Shown piece by piece: positions 53,304 through 61,130 of a DNA stretch of 64,000 bases. How positions within the stretch are numbered: position 1 is the first letter of the stretch; each line of letters begins with the position of its first letter. The position numbers and the translations under genes were made by a program. This stretch comes from Ramlibacter agri (GTDB lineage Bacteria > Pseudomonadota > Gammaproteobacteria > Burkholderiales > Burkholderiaceae_C). The notes under the pieces were generated by a model. That model was not told the origin of the DNA and did no database searches. It saw only the letters and a program-made list of their open reading frames with translations. Location: the NCBI RefSeq assembly GCF_012927085.1, contig NZ_JABBFX010000003.1, positions 434,001 to 498,000 on the forward strand, written 5' to 3'.

Positions 53304-53867
53304 CGACGGCTCCACGAAGAAACGTCAGTCCACCGGGGACTGGGCATGCGCAATAGCTGGCGCAGCGCCACTGCGGGCGCCTCGCCAACGTGATCAACAA
53401 CTTGGTATCCACCCGGGACAGCTCAACGCAGGAGGTGGTCCTGCGCGACCGCGCGACTACTGATTCCCCTTGCCTGGGATGGTCACGCGGCTAGTGGGGG
53501 CAGACGCTAACAGCCGGCATTGCAACGACAACGACGAAGGCAATGTCAACGACATGGCTTTCACGATGCTTCCGTCCCTGCATCCATGGCTGGGCAGGAA
53601 GGAGCATTCGTTACATGCGGCCGAGTTGCTTTGAAGACACGCTGCCCGGGGATTCCCGGAACAACGTCATGCGCGGCCGGTGCGGCCGACCATCGGCGGG
53701 CTAGCAGAGCAGCGGCCTACTGGTTACGGATTTCGGTGCGCCGGCACTGTAGTTACATGCTTGAAACGCCTGCCGAGCCCTTTTGTTCCGGATGAGCAGG
53801 CACAACGTAAATTGTTTCTTGCGGAGCGTTACAGCTACCTCCTCCTTAGGGAGGAGGCTTAGGCCCC
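53304..53867. promoter_or_regulatory. non-coding region upstream of the giant gene
   Basis: About 560 bases without a credible gene; this must hold the promoter of the giant operon (minus strand). A TTGACA is found at 53,544-53,549 (minus strand), but the best -10 after it (TGCAAT, 53,519-53,524) is at a long spacing, so it is only a weak candidate. Short open frames here lack family resemblance and codon bias. The part at 53,760-53,835 is noticeably more A+T-rich than its surroundings. Confidence 0.5.
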
Positions 53868-53873
53868 CTAAGG
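53838..53873. promoter_or_regulatory. two overlapping, mutually exclusive hairpins
   Basis: CCTCCTCC (53,838-53,845) pairs with GGAGGAGG (53,850-53,857) around a TTAG loop. CCTTAGGG (53,844-53,851) can instead pair with CCCTAAGG (53,866-53,873). The two pairings share bases and cannot form together. They begin at the stop codon of an esterase remnant and point towards the giant gene. They could be an old terminator or a switch in the leader of the giant operon; no T tract follows on either strand. Confidence 0.4.
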
Positions 53874-54002
53874 CAGCGTTCCCGCACACGTGAAGCTGGC
53901 CGCCACGTTCGGATCGCCGCTGCCCTTGTCTTGCGCGAAGGCGGGATAGCGGCACAGCGGGCGGGTGAGCGTCGCGTTGGCCGGGTCGCCGCCGAAGCCC
54001 TG
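53868..54002 (-). pseudogene. C-terminal remnant of a tannase/feruloyl esterase-type gene
   Basis: The last 44 codons of this frame read like the end of tannase/feruloyl-esterase proteins: the motif TRPLCRYPAFA, then KGSGDPNVAASFTC, ending five codons later. In the intact family this tail follows some 450 residues of alpha/beta hydrolase. Here nothing of the enzyme precedes it; the homology stops at about 54,002. It is therefore a broken leftover. Identification is by motif memory. Confidence 0.6.
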
Positions 54003-54011
54003 GATGTTGCG

Positions 54012-54155
54012 CTGGACGCGATGATGCGGACCATCGGCAGCTTCGCCGCCACCGGCCAGCCGCAGGATCCGGCCTTGGGTGCCACGTGGCCGAACTGGCC
54101 GGCGAAGATGGTGTTCGACGCTTCGAAGACCGAAGCCCGCATCCACGTCGAATGA
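54012..54155 (+). pseudogene. C-terminal remnant of a type-B carboxylesterase-like gene
   Basis: The last 47 codons (MMRTIGSFAATGQPQDP, then WPNWPAKMVFDASKTEARI, stop at 54,155) match the typical C-terminus of carboxylesterase type B proteins: helix, 'F-A-x-T-G-x-P', 'W-P', 'M-V-F-D'. No upstream part of such an enzyme is present. The fragment begins nine bases from the tannase remnant on the opposite strand, which points to a deletion that removed both gene bodies. Confidence 0.5.
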
Positions 54156-54161
54156 GCGGCC

Positions 54162-55268
54162 TCAGGGGGCGATGACCAGGAACAGCCAGGTAGCCATCAG
54201 GATCAGGTGGACGACCCCCGACAACAGGCTGGCGCGGCCGGTGCCGTAGGTGATGATGGCCATCATGAAGGACAGCGTCAGCAGCACCGCGTCGCGTGCC
54301 GACACGCCCAGCTCCAGCCGGGTGCCGGTGTACCACGCGATCGCGGCCACCGTCGGCACGGTGAGGCCGATGCTGGCCACGGCGGAACCGAGGGCGATGT
54401 TGATCGAGGTCTGCAACCGGTCTTGGCGCGCGGCGCGCAGCGCCGTGATGGCTTCAGGCATCAGCACGATCGCCGCGACGATCACGCCGACCAGCGCGGT
54501 CGGCGCGCCCAGGCGCTCGACGCCCGTCTGCAGCAGCGGTGACACGCCCTTGGCGGACAGCACCACGGCCACCAGCGCCACGGCCAGCATCGCCAGCGCC
54601 ACGGCGGCTTCGCGCGCGCTCGGCGGCGGACCGTGCGGCTCGTCGTTCGCGGCGTCCTCCGTGCCGCCGACCGGCAGGAAGTGCTCGCGGTGGCGCACCG
54701 TCTGGATGAAGGTGAAGGCCAGCCACAGCAGCAGGCAGGTGATGCTGACGAAGGCCAGCTGCGTCGCCGTGTAGTAAGGGCCCGGCGCGCTGGTGGTGAA
54801 GTTCGGCAGCACCAGCGTGATGGCCACCATGGGCAACAGGACGATCAGGTAAGCGAGCGCGCCTTCGGTCCGGAACTGCCCTTCGATGTGCCGGACCGCG
54901 GCGACCACGATGCACAGGCCGGCCAGGCCGTGCAGCACCAGGATCACGACGGCGTGGATGGTGTCGCGCACCAGGGTCGGCTCCGGATGCGGGCCCAGCA
55001 GGATCGAGACGATCAGCCCCAGCTCGATGACGGTCACCGCCAGCGCCAGCACCACCGCGCCGAACGGGTCGCCGACCCGCGCCGCCACGACCTCCGCGTG
55101 GTGGACCGCCGCCAGCACCGCAGCGAGCAGCGCGATGGCCACGCCCGCGGCTGCCAGCAGGGAGTCGTTGCCCTTGAGCGCCAGCGCGATGCCCAGCGCG
55201 ACGACGGGCGCGATGAAAGTCCAGTCGATGCGCAGCCCCCGGCGCGCAGCGGTCGAAGAGTCGGCCAT
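54162..55268 (-). CDS. chaA: calcium:proton antiporter (ChaA type)
   Basis: 368 residues with about 11 membrane helices. It exchanges cytoplasmic Ca2+ (or Na+/K+) for protons. The two inverted CaCA repeats are visible: HAEVVAARVGDPFGAVVLAL then TVIELGLIVS (about residues 56-90), and VIVAAIVLMPEAITALRAAR then SINIALGSAVASIGLTVPT (about 262-315), each with the acidic ion-binding residue in the helix. A cytoplasmic loop (about 205-230) is charged. Its location beside a Ca-binding giant protein is suggestive, but it is on the far side of a separate promoter region. Confidence 0.92.
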   Translation of the reverse strand: MADSSTAARRGLRIDWTFIAPVVALGIALALKGNDSLLAAAGVAIALLAAVLAAVHHAEVVAARVGDPFGAVVLALAVTVIELGLIVSILLGPHPEPTLVRDTIHAVVILVLHGLAGLCIVVAAVRHIEGQFRTEGALAYLIVLLPMVAITLVLPNFTTSAPGPYYTATQLAFVSITCLLLWLAFTFIQTVRHREHFLPVGGTEDAANDEPHGPPPSAREAAVALAMLAVALVAVVLSAKGVSPLLQTGVERLGAPTALVGVIVAAIVLMPEAITALRAARQDRLQTSINIALGSAVASIGLTVPTVAAIAWYTGTRLELGVSARDAVLLTLSFMMAIITYGTGRASLLSGVVHLILMATWLFLVIAP

Positions 55269-55354
55269 GTGTAAAGGTCCAGGAAAACCGACGGAAGGGT
55301 AGCAGCCCCGGCCTGGGGTAACATATCCTTACAAGATATAACGAGGAGCCGTCG
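55269..55354. promoter_or_regulatory. divergent promoter region of chaA and the chemotaxis receptor
   Basis: An 86-base gap. On the plus strand AGGAG (55,343-55,347) precedes the receptor ATG at 55,355. An A+T-rich patch just before it contains the inverted repeat ATATC-CTTACAA-GATAT (55,323-55,339) and a TATAAC that could be a -10 box. The inverted repeat would then be in an operator position. Confidence 0.4.
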
Positions 55355-56995
55355 ATGGAGTTGGGGACTGGCGGAGCTGTGCGCGGGCGCTACAGCATCC
55401 GGCAAAGACTGGGCCTGGCTTTCGGGCTGTTCACGCTGCTGCTGGCCGCCATGGCCGGCGTCGGGGCGTGGCGGCTGGCGCAACTGAGCGCCGTCACGAA
55501 GGAGATGGCTGCCGTCAACCTGCGCATGGAGCGCCTGGTGGGCGAGTGGCTGGCGGAGACGAAGACCAACACCGTGCGCGCCGTGGTGCTGACACGCGGC
55601 AACGACCCCGAACTGAAGCGGCTGCTGACGCCGGCCTTCGACGGCACGGCCAAGCGCATCAACGCCCTCAGCGAGCAGGTGGAAAAGCTGCTCGATGACG
55701 ACCAGCCGAAGGCGCTGTTCGCGCGGATCAACGAAGCGCGCCAGGCCTATCTCGAGACCCGCAAGTCCATCCTCGACAAGCAGAAGGCCGGCGACGATGC
55801 CGCCGTCGCGCAGCTGATGGAGACCGCTTTCACCCAGAAGGCCGACGCCTACCTGGGCGCGATCAAGGCGCTGGGCGACCACTACACGGCGGAAGTCGAG
55901 GCCGACGCGCAGCGCGCCGCGCAGAGCGCGGAATCGGGCGGCACGCTGCTGGCCACCTTCTGCGGCGTGGGCATGGCCTTCGCGGTGCTGGGCGCCTGGC
56001 TGATCACGCGCTCGATCACGCGGCCGCTCTACGACGCCATGGCCACCGTCCGGCGCGTCGCCGACGGCGACCTCACCGTGCAGATCGCGCCCAGCGGGAC
56101 CCGCGAGACGGCGCAGCTGCTGCACGACCTGGCGACCATGACGGATCGCCTGCGCGCGCTGGTGGGCGAAGTCGCCCAGGGCGCGGGCACCGTCGCCGAG
56201 ACCAGCGCGCAGATCGCCCAGGGCAACCTGGACCTGTCGCAGCGCACCGAGGAACAGGCGAGCACGCTGGAAGAGACGGCGAGCTCGATGGAGGAGCTCA
56301 CCACCACCGTGGGCCAGAACGCCGAACATGCGCGCCAGGCCAGCCAGCTGGCCGATGGCGCCTCGCGCGTGGCGCGCGAAGGCGGCGCGGTCGTGGGCCA
56401 GGTGGTGCGCACGATGACGGGCATCTCCGATTCGTCGAAGAAGATCGCCGAGATCATCGGCGTCATCGACGGCATCGCCTTCCAGACCAACATCCTGGCC
56501 TTGAACGCCGCGGTCGAAGCCGCGCGCGCGGGCGAGCAGGGCCGCGGTTTCGCGGTGGTGGCCACCGAGGTGCGCAACCTGGCGCAGCGCAGCGCTTCGG
56601 CCGCCAAGGAGATCAAGGGCCTGATCACCGAGTCGGCGCAGCAGGTGGAGGCCGGCACCCGCCAGGCCGATGCGGCCGGCCTCAAGATGCAGGAAGTGGT
56701 GCAGTCCGCGCTGCGCGTGAGCGAGCTGATCACCGAGATCGCCAGCGCCAGCCAGGAGCAGAGCAACGGCATCGAGCAGATCAACGCGGCGGTGATTGCG
56801 ATGGACCAGGGCGTGCAGCAGAACGCCTCGCTGGTGGAGGAAGCCACGGCGGCGACCGAGTCGATGCGGGGCCAGGCTTCGGCCCTGTTGCACGCCGTGT
56901 CGCGCTTCCGGCTGGGCGAATCGGCATCCGTGTCCTGGCAGGCCACGCCTGCACACGAGCAGCCGATGGCGCTGCCGGCGCTTGCGGCGGCCTAA
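55355..56995 (+). CDS. methyl-accepting chemotaxis protein
   Basis: 546 residues. Membrane helix 1 (about 20-40) is followed by a periplasmic four-helix bundle (4HB_MCP type: [29 protein letters not shown]). Membrane helix 2 (about 196-216) leads to a HAMP domain ([20 protein letters not shown]) and a signalling domain with the class signature [20 protein letters not shown], flanked by methylation helices ([20 protein letters not shown]). It binds CheA/CheW and steers swimming. The C-terminal tail is short, with no CheR-docking pentapeptide. Ligand unknown. Its stop overlaps the convergent enzyme gene by 4 bases. Confidence 0.96.
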   Translation: MELGTGGAVRGRYSIRQRLGLAFGLFTLLLAAMAGVGAWRLAQLSAVTKEMAAVNLRMERLVGEWLAETKTNTVRAVVLTRGNDPELKRLLTPAFDGTAKRINALSEQVEKLLDDDQPKALFARINEARQAYLETRKSILDKQKAGDDAAVAQLMETAFTQKADAYLGAIKALGDHYTAEVEADAQRAAQSAESGGTLLATFCGVGMAFAVLGAWLITRSITRPLYDAMATVRRVADGDLTVQIAPSGTRETAQLLHDLATMTDRLRALVGEVAQGAGTVAETSAQIAQGNLDLSQRTEEQASTLEETASSMEELTTTVGQNAEHARQASQLADGASRVAREGGAVVGQVVRTMTGISDSSKKIAEIIGVIDGIAFQTNILALNAAVEAARAGEQGRGFAVVATEVRNLAQRSASAAKEIKGLITESAQQVEAGTRQADAAGLKMQEVVQSALRVSELITEIASASQEQSNGIEQINAAVIAMDQGVQQNASLVEEATAATESMRGQASALLHAVSRFRLGESASVSWQATPAHEQPMALPALAAA

Positions 56996-57870
56996 CGCAG
57001 GTACTTCTTTTCCAGCCGCTTGAAATCTTCCATGCCTTGCAGGCGGAAGATTTCCTCGACCGGCGCGATGCCGGCCTGCACGCCGAGCGCGCCGCCGTCG
57101 GCGCGGATGCGGCGGAAGGTGTCCGCCATCGCGGCGGTCGCGGCGCGGATGGCGTGGTTGCCGTAGATCACCATCCGCACCTTTCCGCCCAGCGCGGCGA
57201 TGCGCTGCGCGTCGAGTTCCGGATAGGACGTGGGCACGATCACCAGCGGCAGCTTGCCGTTCCACGCCCGCACGAAAGCCTCGATCTCGTCCGGCGTGCG
57301 GCTCTTCGAGTGGATCAGCAGCAGGTCCGCGCCGGCGCGCTCGTAGGCCTGGCAGCGGGCCAGGGCTTCCTGCTGCCCCAGCCCTGCGATCAGCGCTTCG
57401 CAGCGCGCGATGACGAGGAAATCCGCGGACCGGCGCGCCGCCAGCGCCGCTTCGATCTTGCCCTGGAACTCCTCGATGCGCACCAGGTCCTGGCGGCCGC
57501 CGGCGACCAGGCTCGTGACTTTCGGGAAGGACTTGTCCTCGATCACCACCGCGGCCGCGCCGGCGCGCTCGTACTCGCGGATCGCGTGGAAGACGTTGTT
57601 GGCGTTGCCGAAGCCGGTGTCGATGTCCGCGACGATCGGCAGCCGCACCTGCGCCGCGATCGCGCGCGTCATGTCGAGGTGCTGGGTCATCGAGACGAAG
57701 CTCGCGTCCGGCACGCCGTAGAGCGCCGACAGCTCGAAGCCCGAGGCCCACAAGGCATCGAAGCCGGCCTCTTCGGCCAGCCGCGCCGACAGCGGCGAGT
57801 GGGTGGCCATGACGTGCAGCAGTTCGCTGCCGGAAAGCTTGTGCCGCAGGGTGGGGATGTCGCCCGTCAT
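56992..57870 (-). CDS. isocitrate lyase / PEP mutase family enzyme
   Basis: 292 residues from the ATG at 57,870. A TIM barrel with [35 protein letters not shown] (Mg-binding Asp) and the PEP-mutase/phosphonopyruvate-hydrolase type signature [12 protein letters not shown] (about residues 118-129), followed by [11 protein letters not shown] (Arg). The family splits or forms C-C and C-P bonds next to a carboxylate. The EDK-x-x-x-K motif fits the PEP mutase/phosphonopyruvate hydrolase branch better than methylisocitrate lyase. No phosphonate genes are nearby, so the substrate remains open. Last gene of the seven-gene operon, 19 bases after the amidase. Confidence 0.88.
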   Translation of the reverse strand: MTGDIPTLRHKLSGSELLHVMATHSPLSARLAEEAGFDALWASGFELSALYGVPDASFVSMTQHLDMTRAIAAQVRLPIVADIDTGFGNANNVFHAIREYERAGAAAVVIEDKSFPKVTSLVAGGRQDLVRIEEFQGKIEAALAARRSADFLVIARCEALIAGLGQQEALARCQAYERAGADLLLIHSKSRTPDEIEAFVRAWNGKLPLVIVPTSYPELDAQRIAALGGKVRMVIYGNHAIRAATAAMADTFRRIRADGGALGVQAGIAPVEEIFRLQGMEDFKRLEKKYLR

Positions 57871-57889
57871 CTGATTCGCTCCGCGCTGC

Positions 57890-59239
57890 CTAGGAAGCTG
57901 GATTCTCCAGCGTCTCCAGCACCCGCGCGAGCCGGACCAGTTGCCGCTCGGCCCCGGTCCGTCCCACCAGCTGGATGGCGACCGGTGCGCCGTCGCGGTT
58001 GGTCCCCGCCGGGACGGCCAGGGCCGGATGTCCCGACAGGTTGAAGGGCGCCGTGAACACCATCGCGGGCAGGACGAGCGAGGGATCGGAGCCGCGCGCG
58101 CGCAGGGCCTGTACCTGCATCGGCCCGTGGCGGAGCACCGGCAGCAGCAGGACATCCGTGTGCGCGAAGACGGCGTCGATCCGCGCCTGCCACCTGGCCC
58201 GCGCGGCGGATGCCGCCTCCTGCCGTGCCTGGCTGGTTTCGCGGCCCGCGTCGAGCAGCGCCTGCAGCGCGGGGCCCGCCCGCAGGTCGTCCAGCCGGGG
58301 CCGGAACGCCTCCCAGGCGGCCGGCGCGCACAGGGGCAGCCAGGCCGCGGTGGCGGCCTCGAGCTCGGCGAGCGAAAGCTCGTCGATCACCTGCACCGGA
58401 ACACCAGAGGACTGGAAAGCGGCGATGGCCCGCGCCAGCGCAGTCCGGGCCGAGGCGGACAAGTCCCATGCATCCAGCATGCCGGCCGGCGCGGCCACGC
58501 GCAGCGGCTCGGGCCGCGCGGCTGGCGCCCCGAGTGCGGACAGGAGAAGATCCAGGTCGCCCGCGCTGCGCGCCAGCAGTCCGACGTGGTCCAGTGATTG
58601 CGCCATCGGCGCGACGCCATCCAGCGGAAAGCTCCCCCACGTCGGCTTGAGGCCATAGACGCCGCAGGCGGCCGCGGGCTGCCGCACCGAGCCGCCGGTG
58701 TCGGTGCCCAGGGCCGCGTGGCACAGCCCCGCCGCCACCGCCACCGCAGGGCCACTGGACGAGCCGCTCGTGGCATACGCCGGGTTCCAGGGATTGGACG
58801 GCGCCGCCTCGCCGGCGTGATGCTGGGCCCAGCCGCCTTCGCTCATCGCCAGGGTCCCCAGCAGCACGGCACCGGCCGCGCGCAGGCGCTGCGTGACTGC
58901 TGCGTCCTCCCTGCACGGCGAGCGCCGCCAGGCCGGAATGCCGACGCCGAGCGGCAGGCCACGGACCGCGATGTTCTCCTTCACCGCCAATGGAACGCCA
59001 TGCAAGGGCCCGAGCCTCTCGCCCCGGGCACGCCGCGCATCGGCCGCCTCGGCCTGCAGCAGCGCGCCCTCGGCATCCAGCTGCGCGAAGCAATGCAGTT
59101 GCGGATCCAGCCGCGCGGCGCGTTCCAGTTGCCATTGCGTCGCTGCCACGCTGGATGCGGCGCCGTCGCGGATCATCCCGGCCAGGGCCGCCAGGCTGCA
59201 GGCATGCAGATCCACGGGCGCGATGCGCCCGGCCGTCAT
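57890..59239 (-). CDS. amidase (amidase signature family)
   Basis: 449 residues. The Ser-cisSer-Lys triad is readable: catalytic Lys in PLAVKENIAVRG (about 84-95), the cis-Ser in ATSGSSSGPAVAVAAGL, and the nucleophile Ser in GTDTGGSVRQPAA (about residues 174-186). The last motif is the family signature. Such enzymes hydrolyse carboxamides or carbamates, including allophanate and indole-acetamide; this substrate is unknown. The ATG overlaps the stop of the receptor gene upstream by 4 bases (ATGA). Confidence 0.93.
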   Translation of the reverse strand: MTAGRIAPVDLHACSLAALAGMIRDGAASSVAATQWQLERAARLDPQLHCFAQLDAEGALLQAEAADARRARGERLGPLHGVPLAVKENIAVRGLPLGVGIPAWRRSPCREDAAVTQRLRAAGAVLLGTLAMSEGGWAQHHAGEAAPSNPWNPAYATSGSSSGPAVAVAAGLCHAALGTDTGGSVRQPAAACGVYGLKPTWGSFPLDGVAPMAQSLDHVGLLARSAGDLDLLLSALGAPAARPEPLRVAAPAGMLDAWDLSASARTALARAIAAFQSSGVPVQVIDELSLAELEAATAAWLPLCAPAAWEAFRPRLDDLRAGPALQALLDAGRETSQARQEAASAARARWQARIDAVFAHTDVLLLPVLRHGPMQVQALRARGSDPSLVLPAMVFTAPFNLSGHPALAVPAGTNRDGAPVAIQLVGRTGAERQLVRLARVLETLENPAS

Positions 59240-60219
59240 GCCGGCTGCAGGCCCAGTGCCACGATCAGGTCGGTCCAGCGCTTGCCGTCGGCCGCGACGA
59301 ACTTCATGAACTCGGACGGGGATTCCGTGATGGGCGTCGAGCCCGCGGCGTGCAGGCGATCCACGAAGTCGGGCTTGCGCACGGCCCGTGCCAGTGCGCC
59401 CTGCAGCTTCGCCAGCACGTCCTGCGGCACGCCGGCGGGCGCGAGGATGCCGTAGAAGCCCTGCGCATCGACCCCGGGCAGCACGCCTTCGGCGAGCGTG
59501 GGCACGTTCGGCAGCTGGCTCACGCGCGCCTTGCTGGTCACGGCGATGGCGCGCAGCTTGCCGCCTTCCACGTAGGGCAGCGAGGTCTGCAGCAGGTCCA
59601 TGACGAAAGCCACCTGGCCGGCCATCAGGTCCACCAATGCCGGTGCGCTGCCCCGGTAAGGCACGTCGACCCATTGGGTCTTGTGCTGGCGCGCGATCAG
59701 TTCCGGCAGCAGGTGCGGCAAGGTGCCGGTGCCGCCGTGCCCGTAGTGCAGGCCGCCATTGCGCTGGCCGGCCGCGATGAGGTCGGCCATCGTGCGGTAG
59801 GGCGAGGAAGGCTGCACGAGCACGACCATCGGGTTCTGCGCGATGCCGCCGACCACGCTGAAGTCTGCCACCGGGTCGTAGTGGATGCCCTTGATCAGCA
59901 GCTTGTTGTGGCCGTGGCCGTTGCTGATGACGCCCAGCGTATAGCCGTCCTTGGGTGCCGCGGCGAGCAGCGCCGTGGCGATGCTGCCCGAGGCGCCGGC
60001 GCGGTTGTCGATCACCACCGGCTGCTTCAGTTCGTCCGACAGCAGCGGCGCCACCATGCGCGCCAAGGCGTCGGTGATGCCGCCGGGCGCGAAGCCGACC
60101 AGCAGCGTGATCGGGCGCGCCGGGAAAGCCTGCGCCTGCGCCGCGCCCGACAGGCCCGAGAGGACGGCGCCCGAGAGCAGGGCGAACTGGCGGCGCGACA
60201 GCGGGGTTCCATGGGTCAT
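59236..60219 (-). CDS. Bug/TctC family tripartite tricarboxylate transporter substrate-binding protein
   Basis: 327 residues. The leader has a twin-arginine motif (SRRQFALLSGAVLSGL) and an AQA-type cleavage site, so it is exported folded to the periplasm. The Bug signature follows: FPARPITLLVGFAPGGITD, VVIDNRAGASGSIAT, then MAGQVAFVMD and LRAIAVTSKARVSQLPNVPT. Bug proteins bind carboxylates, aromatics or nicotinate-type acids. The gene has a strong AAGGAG site and no TctA/TctB membrane genes beside it, so it is an orphan receptor. It probably binds the compound broken down by this operon. Confidence 0.93.
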   Translation of the reverse strand: MTHGTPLSRRQFALLSGAVLSGLSGAAQAQAFPARPITLLVGFAPGGITDALARMVAPLLSDELKQPVVIDNRAGASGSIATALLAAAPKDGYTLGVISNGHGHNKLLIKGIHYDPVADFSVVGGIAQNPMVVLVQPSSPYRTMADLIAAGQRNGGLHYGHGGTGTLPHLLPELIARQHKTQWVDVPYRGSAPALVDLMAGQVAFVMDLLQTSLPYVEGGKLRAIAVTSKARVSQLPNVPTLAEGVLPGVDAQGFYGILAPAGVPQDVLAKLQGALARAVRKPDFVDRLHAAGSTPITESPSEFMKFVAADGKRWTDLIVALGLQPA

Positions 60220-61130
60220 GCAAGACTCCTTCGAGGTTGAGCGTGAGACAGCAGGAAGGGCAGCACGGCGTCCAGGAAGGGACCGGGCGCTTCTTCCATC
60301 ATCAGGTGGCCGCAGGGCAGCGCCGCGGCTTCGACGCGGTCCGCCCAGGGCTGCCAGGCTTCGACCGGCGTGGCCGGCGCGGCGCCGAACAGGGCTTCGT
60401 CCCACAGCACCAGCAGGGGCGCGCGCACGCGCTGGCCCGCCGCCTGGGAGGCGCGGTCGTGCACGCGGTCGATGCCCGCCGCGGCGCGGTAGTCCTGGAT
60501 CATCGCGTGGCGCACGCCGGGACGCAGGAACGCGGCCAGGTACTGCGCGCGCGCCTCGGGCGTGACTGCATCGAAGCGCCGCACCATGCCGCGCAGCGTC
60601 GAGTCGAGGAAGGACTCGGGATCCGCGGCCAGCAGGCGCTCGGGCAGGTCGTAGGGCTGGGCCAGCATGAACCAGTGCCAGGCCTTCAGCGAGAAGGCCG
60701 TGTCGACGCGCTGCCAGACCCATTCGGTGGGCAGCACGGTGACCGAAACGAAGGCCGACACCGCGTCCGGATGGTCCAGGCAGAGCCGGTGCGCGACGCG
60801 GCCGCCGCGGTCGTGCCCGATGAGCGCGAAGCGCTCGAAGCCGAAGTGCCGCATCAGCCGCGCCTGGTCGGCGGCATGGGCGCGCTTGCAGTGGTTCTCC
60901 TGCAGCGGGTCGCCCGGCGGCCCGCTGCTGTCGCCCCAGCCCCGCAGGTCCGGCGCGACGACGGTGAAGTCCTGCGCGAGCCTCGGCGCCACCTTGTGCC
61001 AGGCCGCGTGCGTCTGCGGATAGCCGTGCAGCAGCAACAGCGGGGGGCCGTTGCCGCCGATTTCGCAGTGAAGCGTGACGTCGTCCTGCACGCGCACCTG
61101 GTGCGTCGCGAAGCCGCGGATGAAACTCAT
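60216..61130 (-). CDS. alpha/beta hydrolase, haloacetate dehalogenase-like
   Basis: 304 residues. Oxyanion motif LLLLHGYPQTHAAWHKVAP, then APDLRGWGDSSGP. The nucleophile elbow is GHDRGGRVAHR (Asp nucleophile with two Arg, about residues 125-135), as in fluoroacetate dehalogenases. LKAWHWFMLAQP has the His-Trp halide pair, and CGHLMMEEAP the catalytic His. All residues of a haloacid dehalogenase (EC 3.8.1.3) are thus plausible. Close relatives also act on esters or epoxides, so activity needs testing. It overlaps neighbours on both sides by 4 bases (ATGA). Confidence 0.88.
   Translation of the reverse strand: MSFIRGFATHQVRVQDDVTLHCEIGGNGPPLLLLHGYPQTHAAWHKVAPRLAQDFTVVAPDLRGWGDSSGPPGDPLQENHCKRAHAADQARLMRHFGFERFALIGHDRGGRVAHRLCLDHPDAVSAFVSVTVLPTEWVWQRVDTAFSLKAWHWFMLAQPYDLPERLLAADPESFLDSTLRGMVRRFDAVTPEARAQYLAAFLRPGVRHAMIQDYRAAAGIDRVHDRASQAAGQRVRAPLLVLWDEALFGAAPATPVEAWQPWADRVEAAALPCGHLMMEEAPGPFLDAVLPFLLSHAQPRRSLA

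Noticed and set aside
20853..53303. Several separate genes instead of one giant gene
   Set aside because: The frame is continuous, repeats and composition carry on across the whole length, and I saw no internal start with a ribosome binding site, LEPR-XLL motif or signal peptide.
53680..53862. A 60-codon plus-strand frame ending LLLREEA as a possible small gene
   Set aside because: No ribosome binding site, no recognisable family and no conservation that I can judge; its end overlaps the hairpin element.
53304..54161. Insertion sequence as the cause of the esterase scar
   Set aside because: I found no transposase remnant, terminal inverted repeats or target duplication around the junction.
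55034..57751. A 905-codon minus-strand frame opposite the chemotaxis receptor
   Set aside because: It crosses three well-supported genes in wrong frames and has shadow-type composition.
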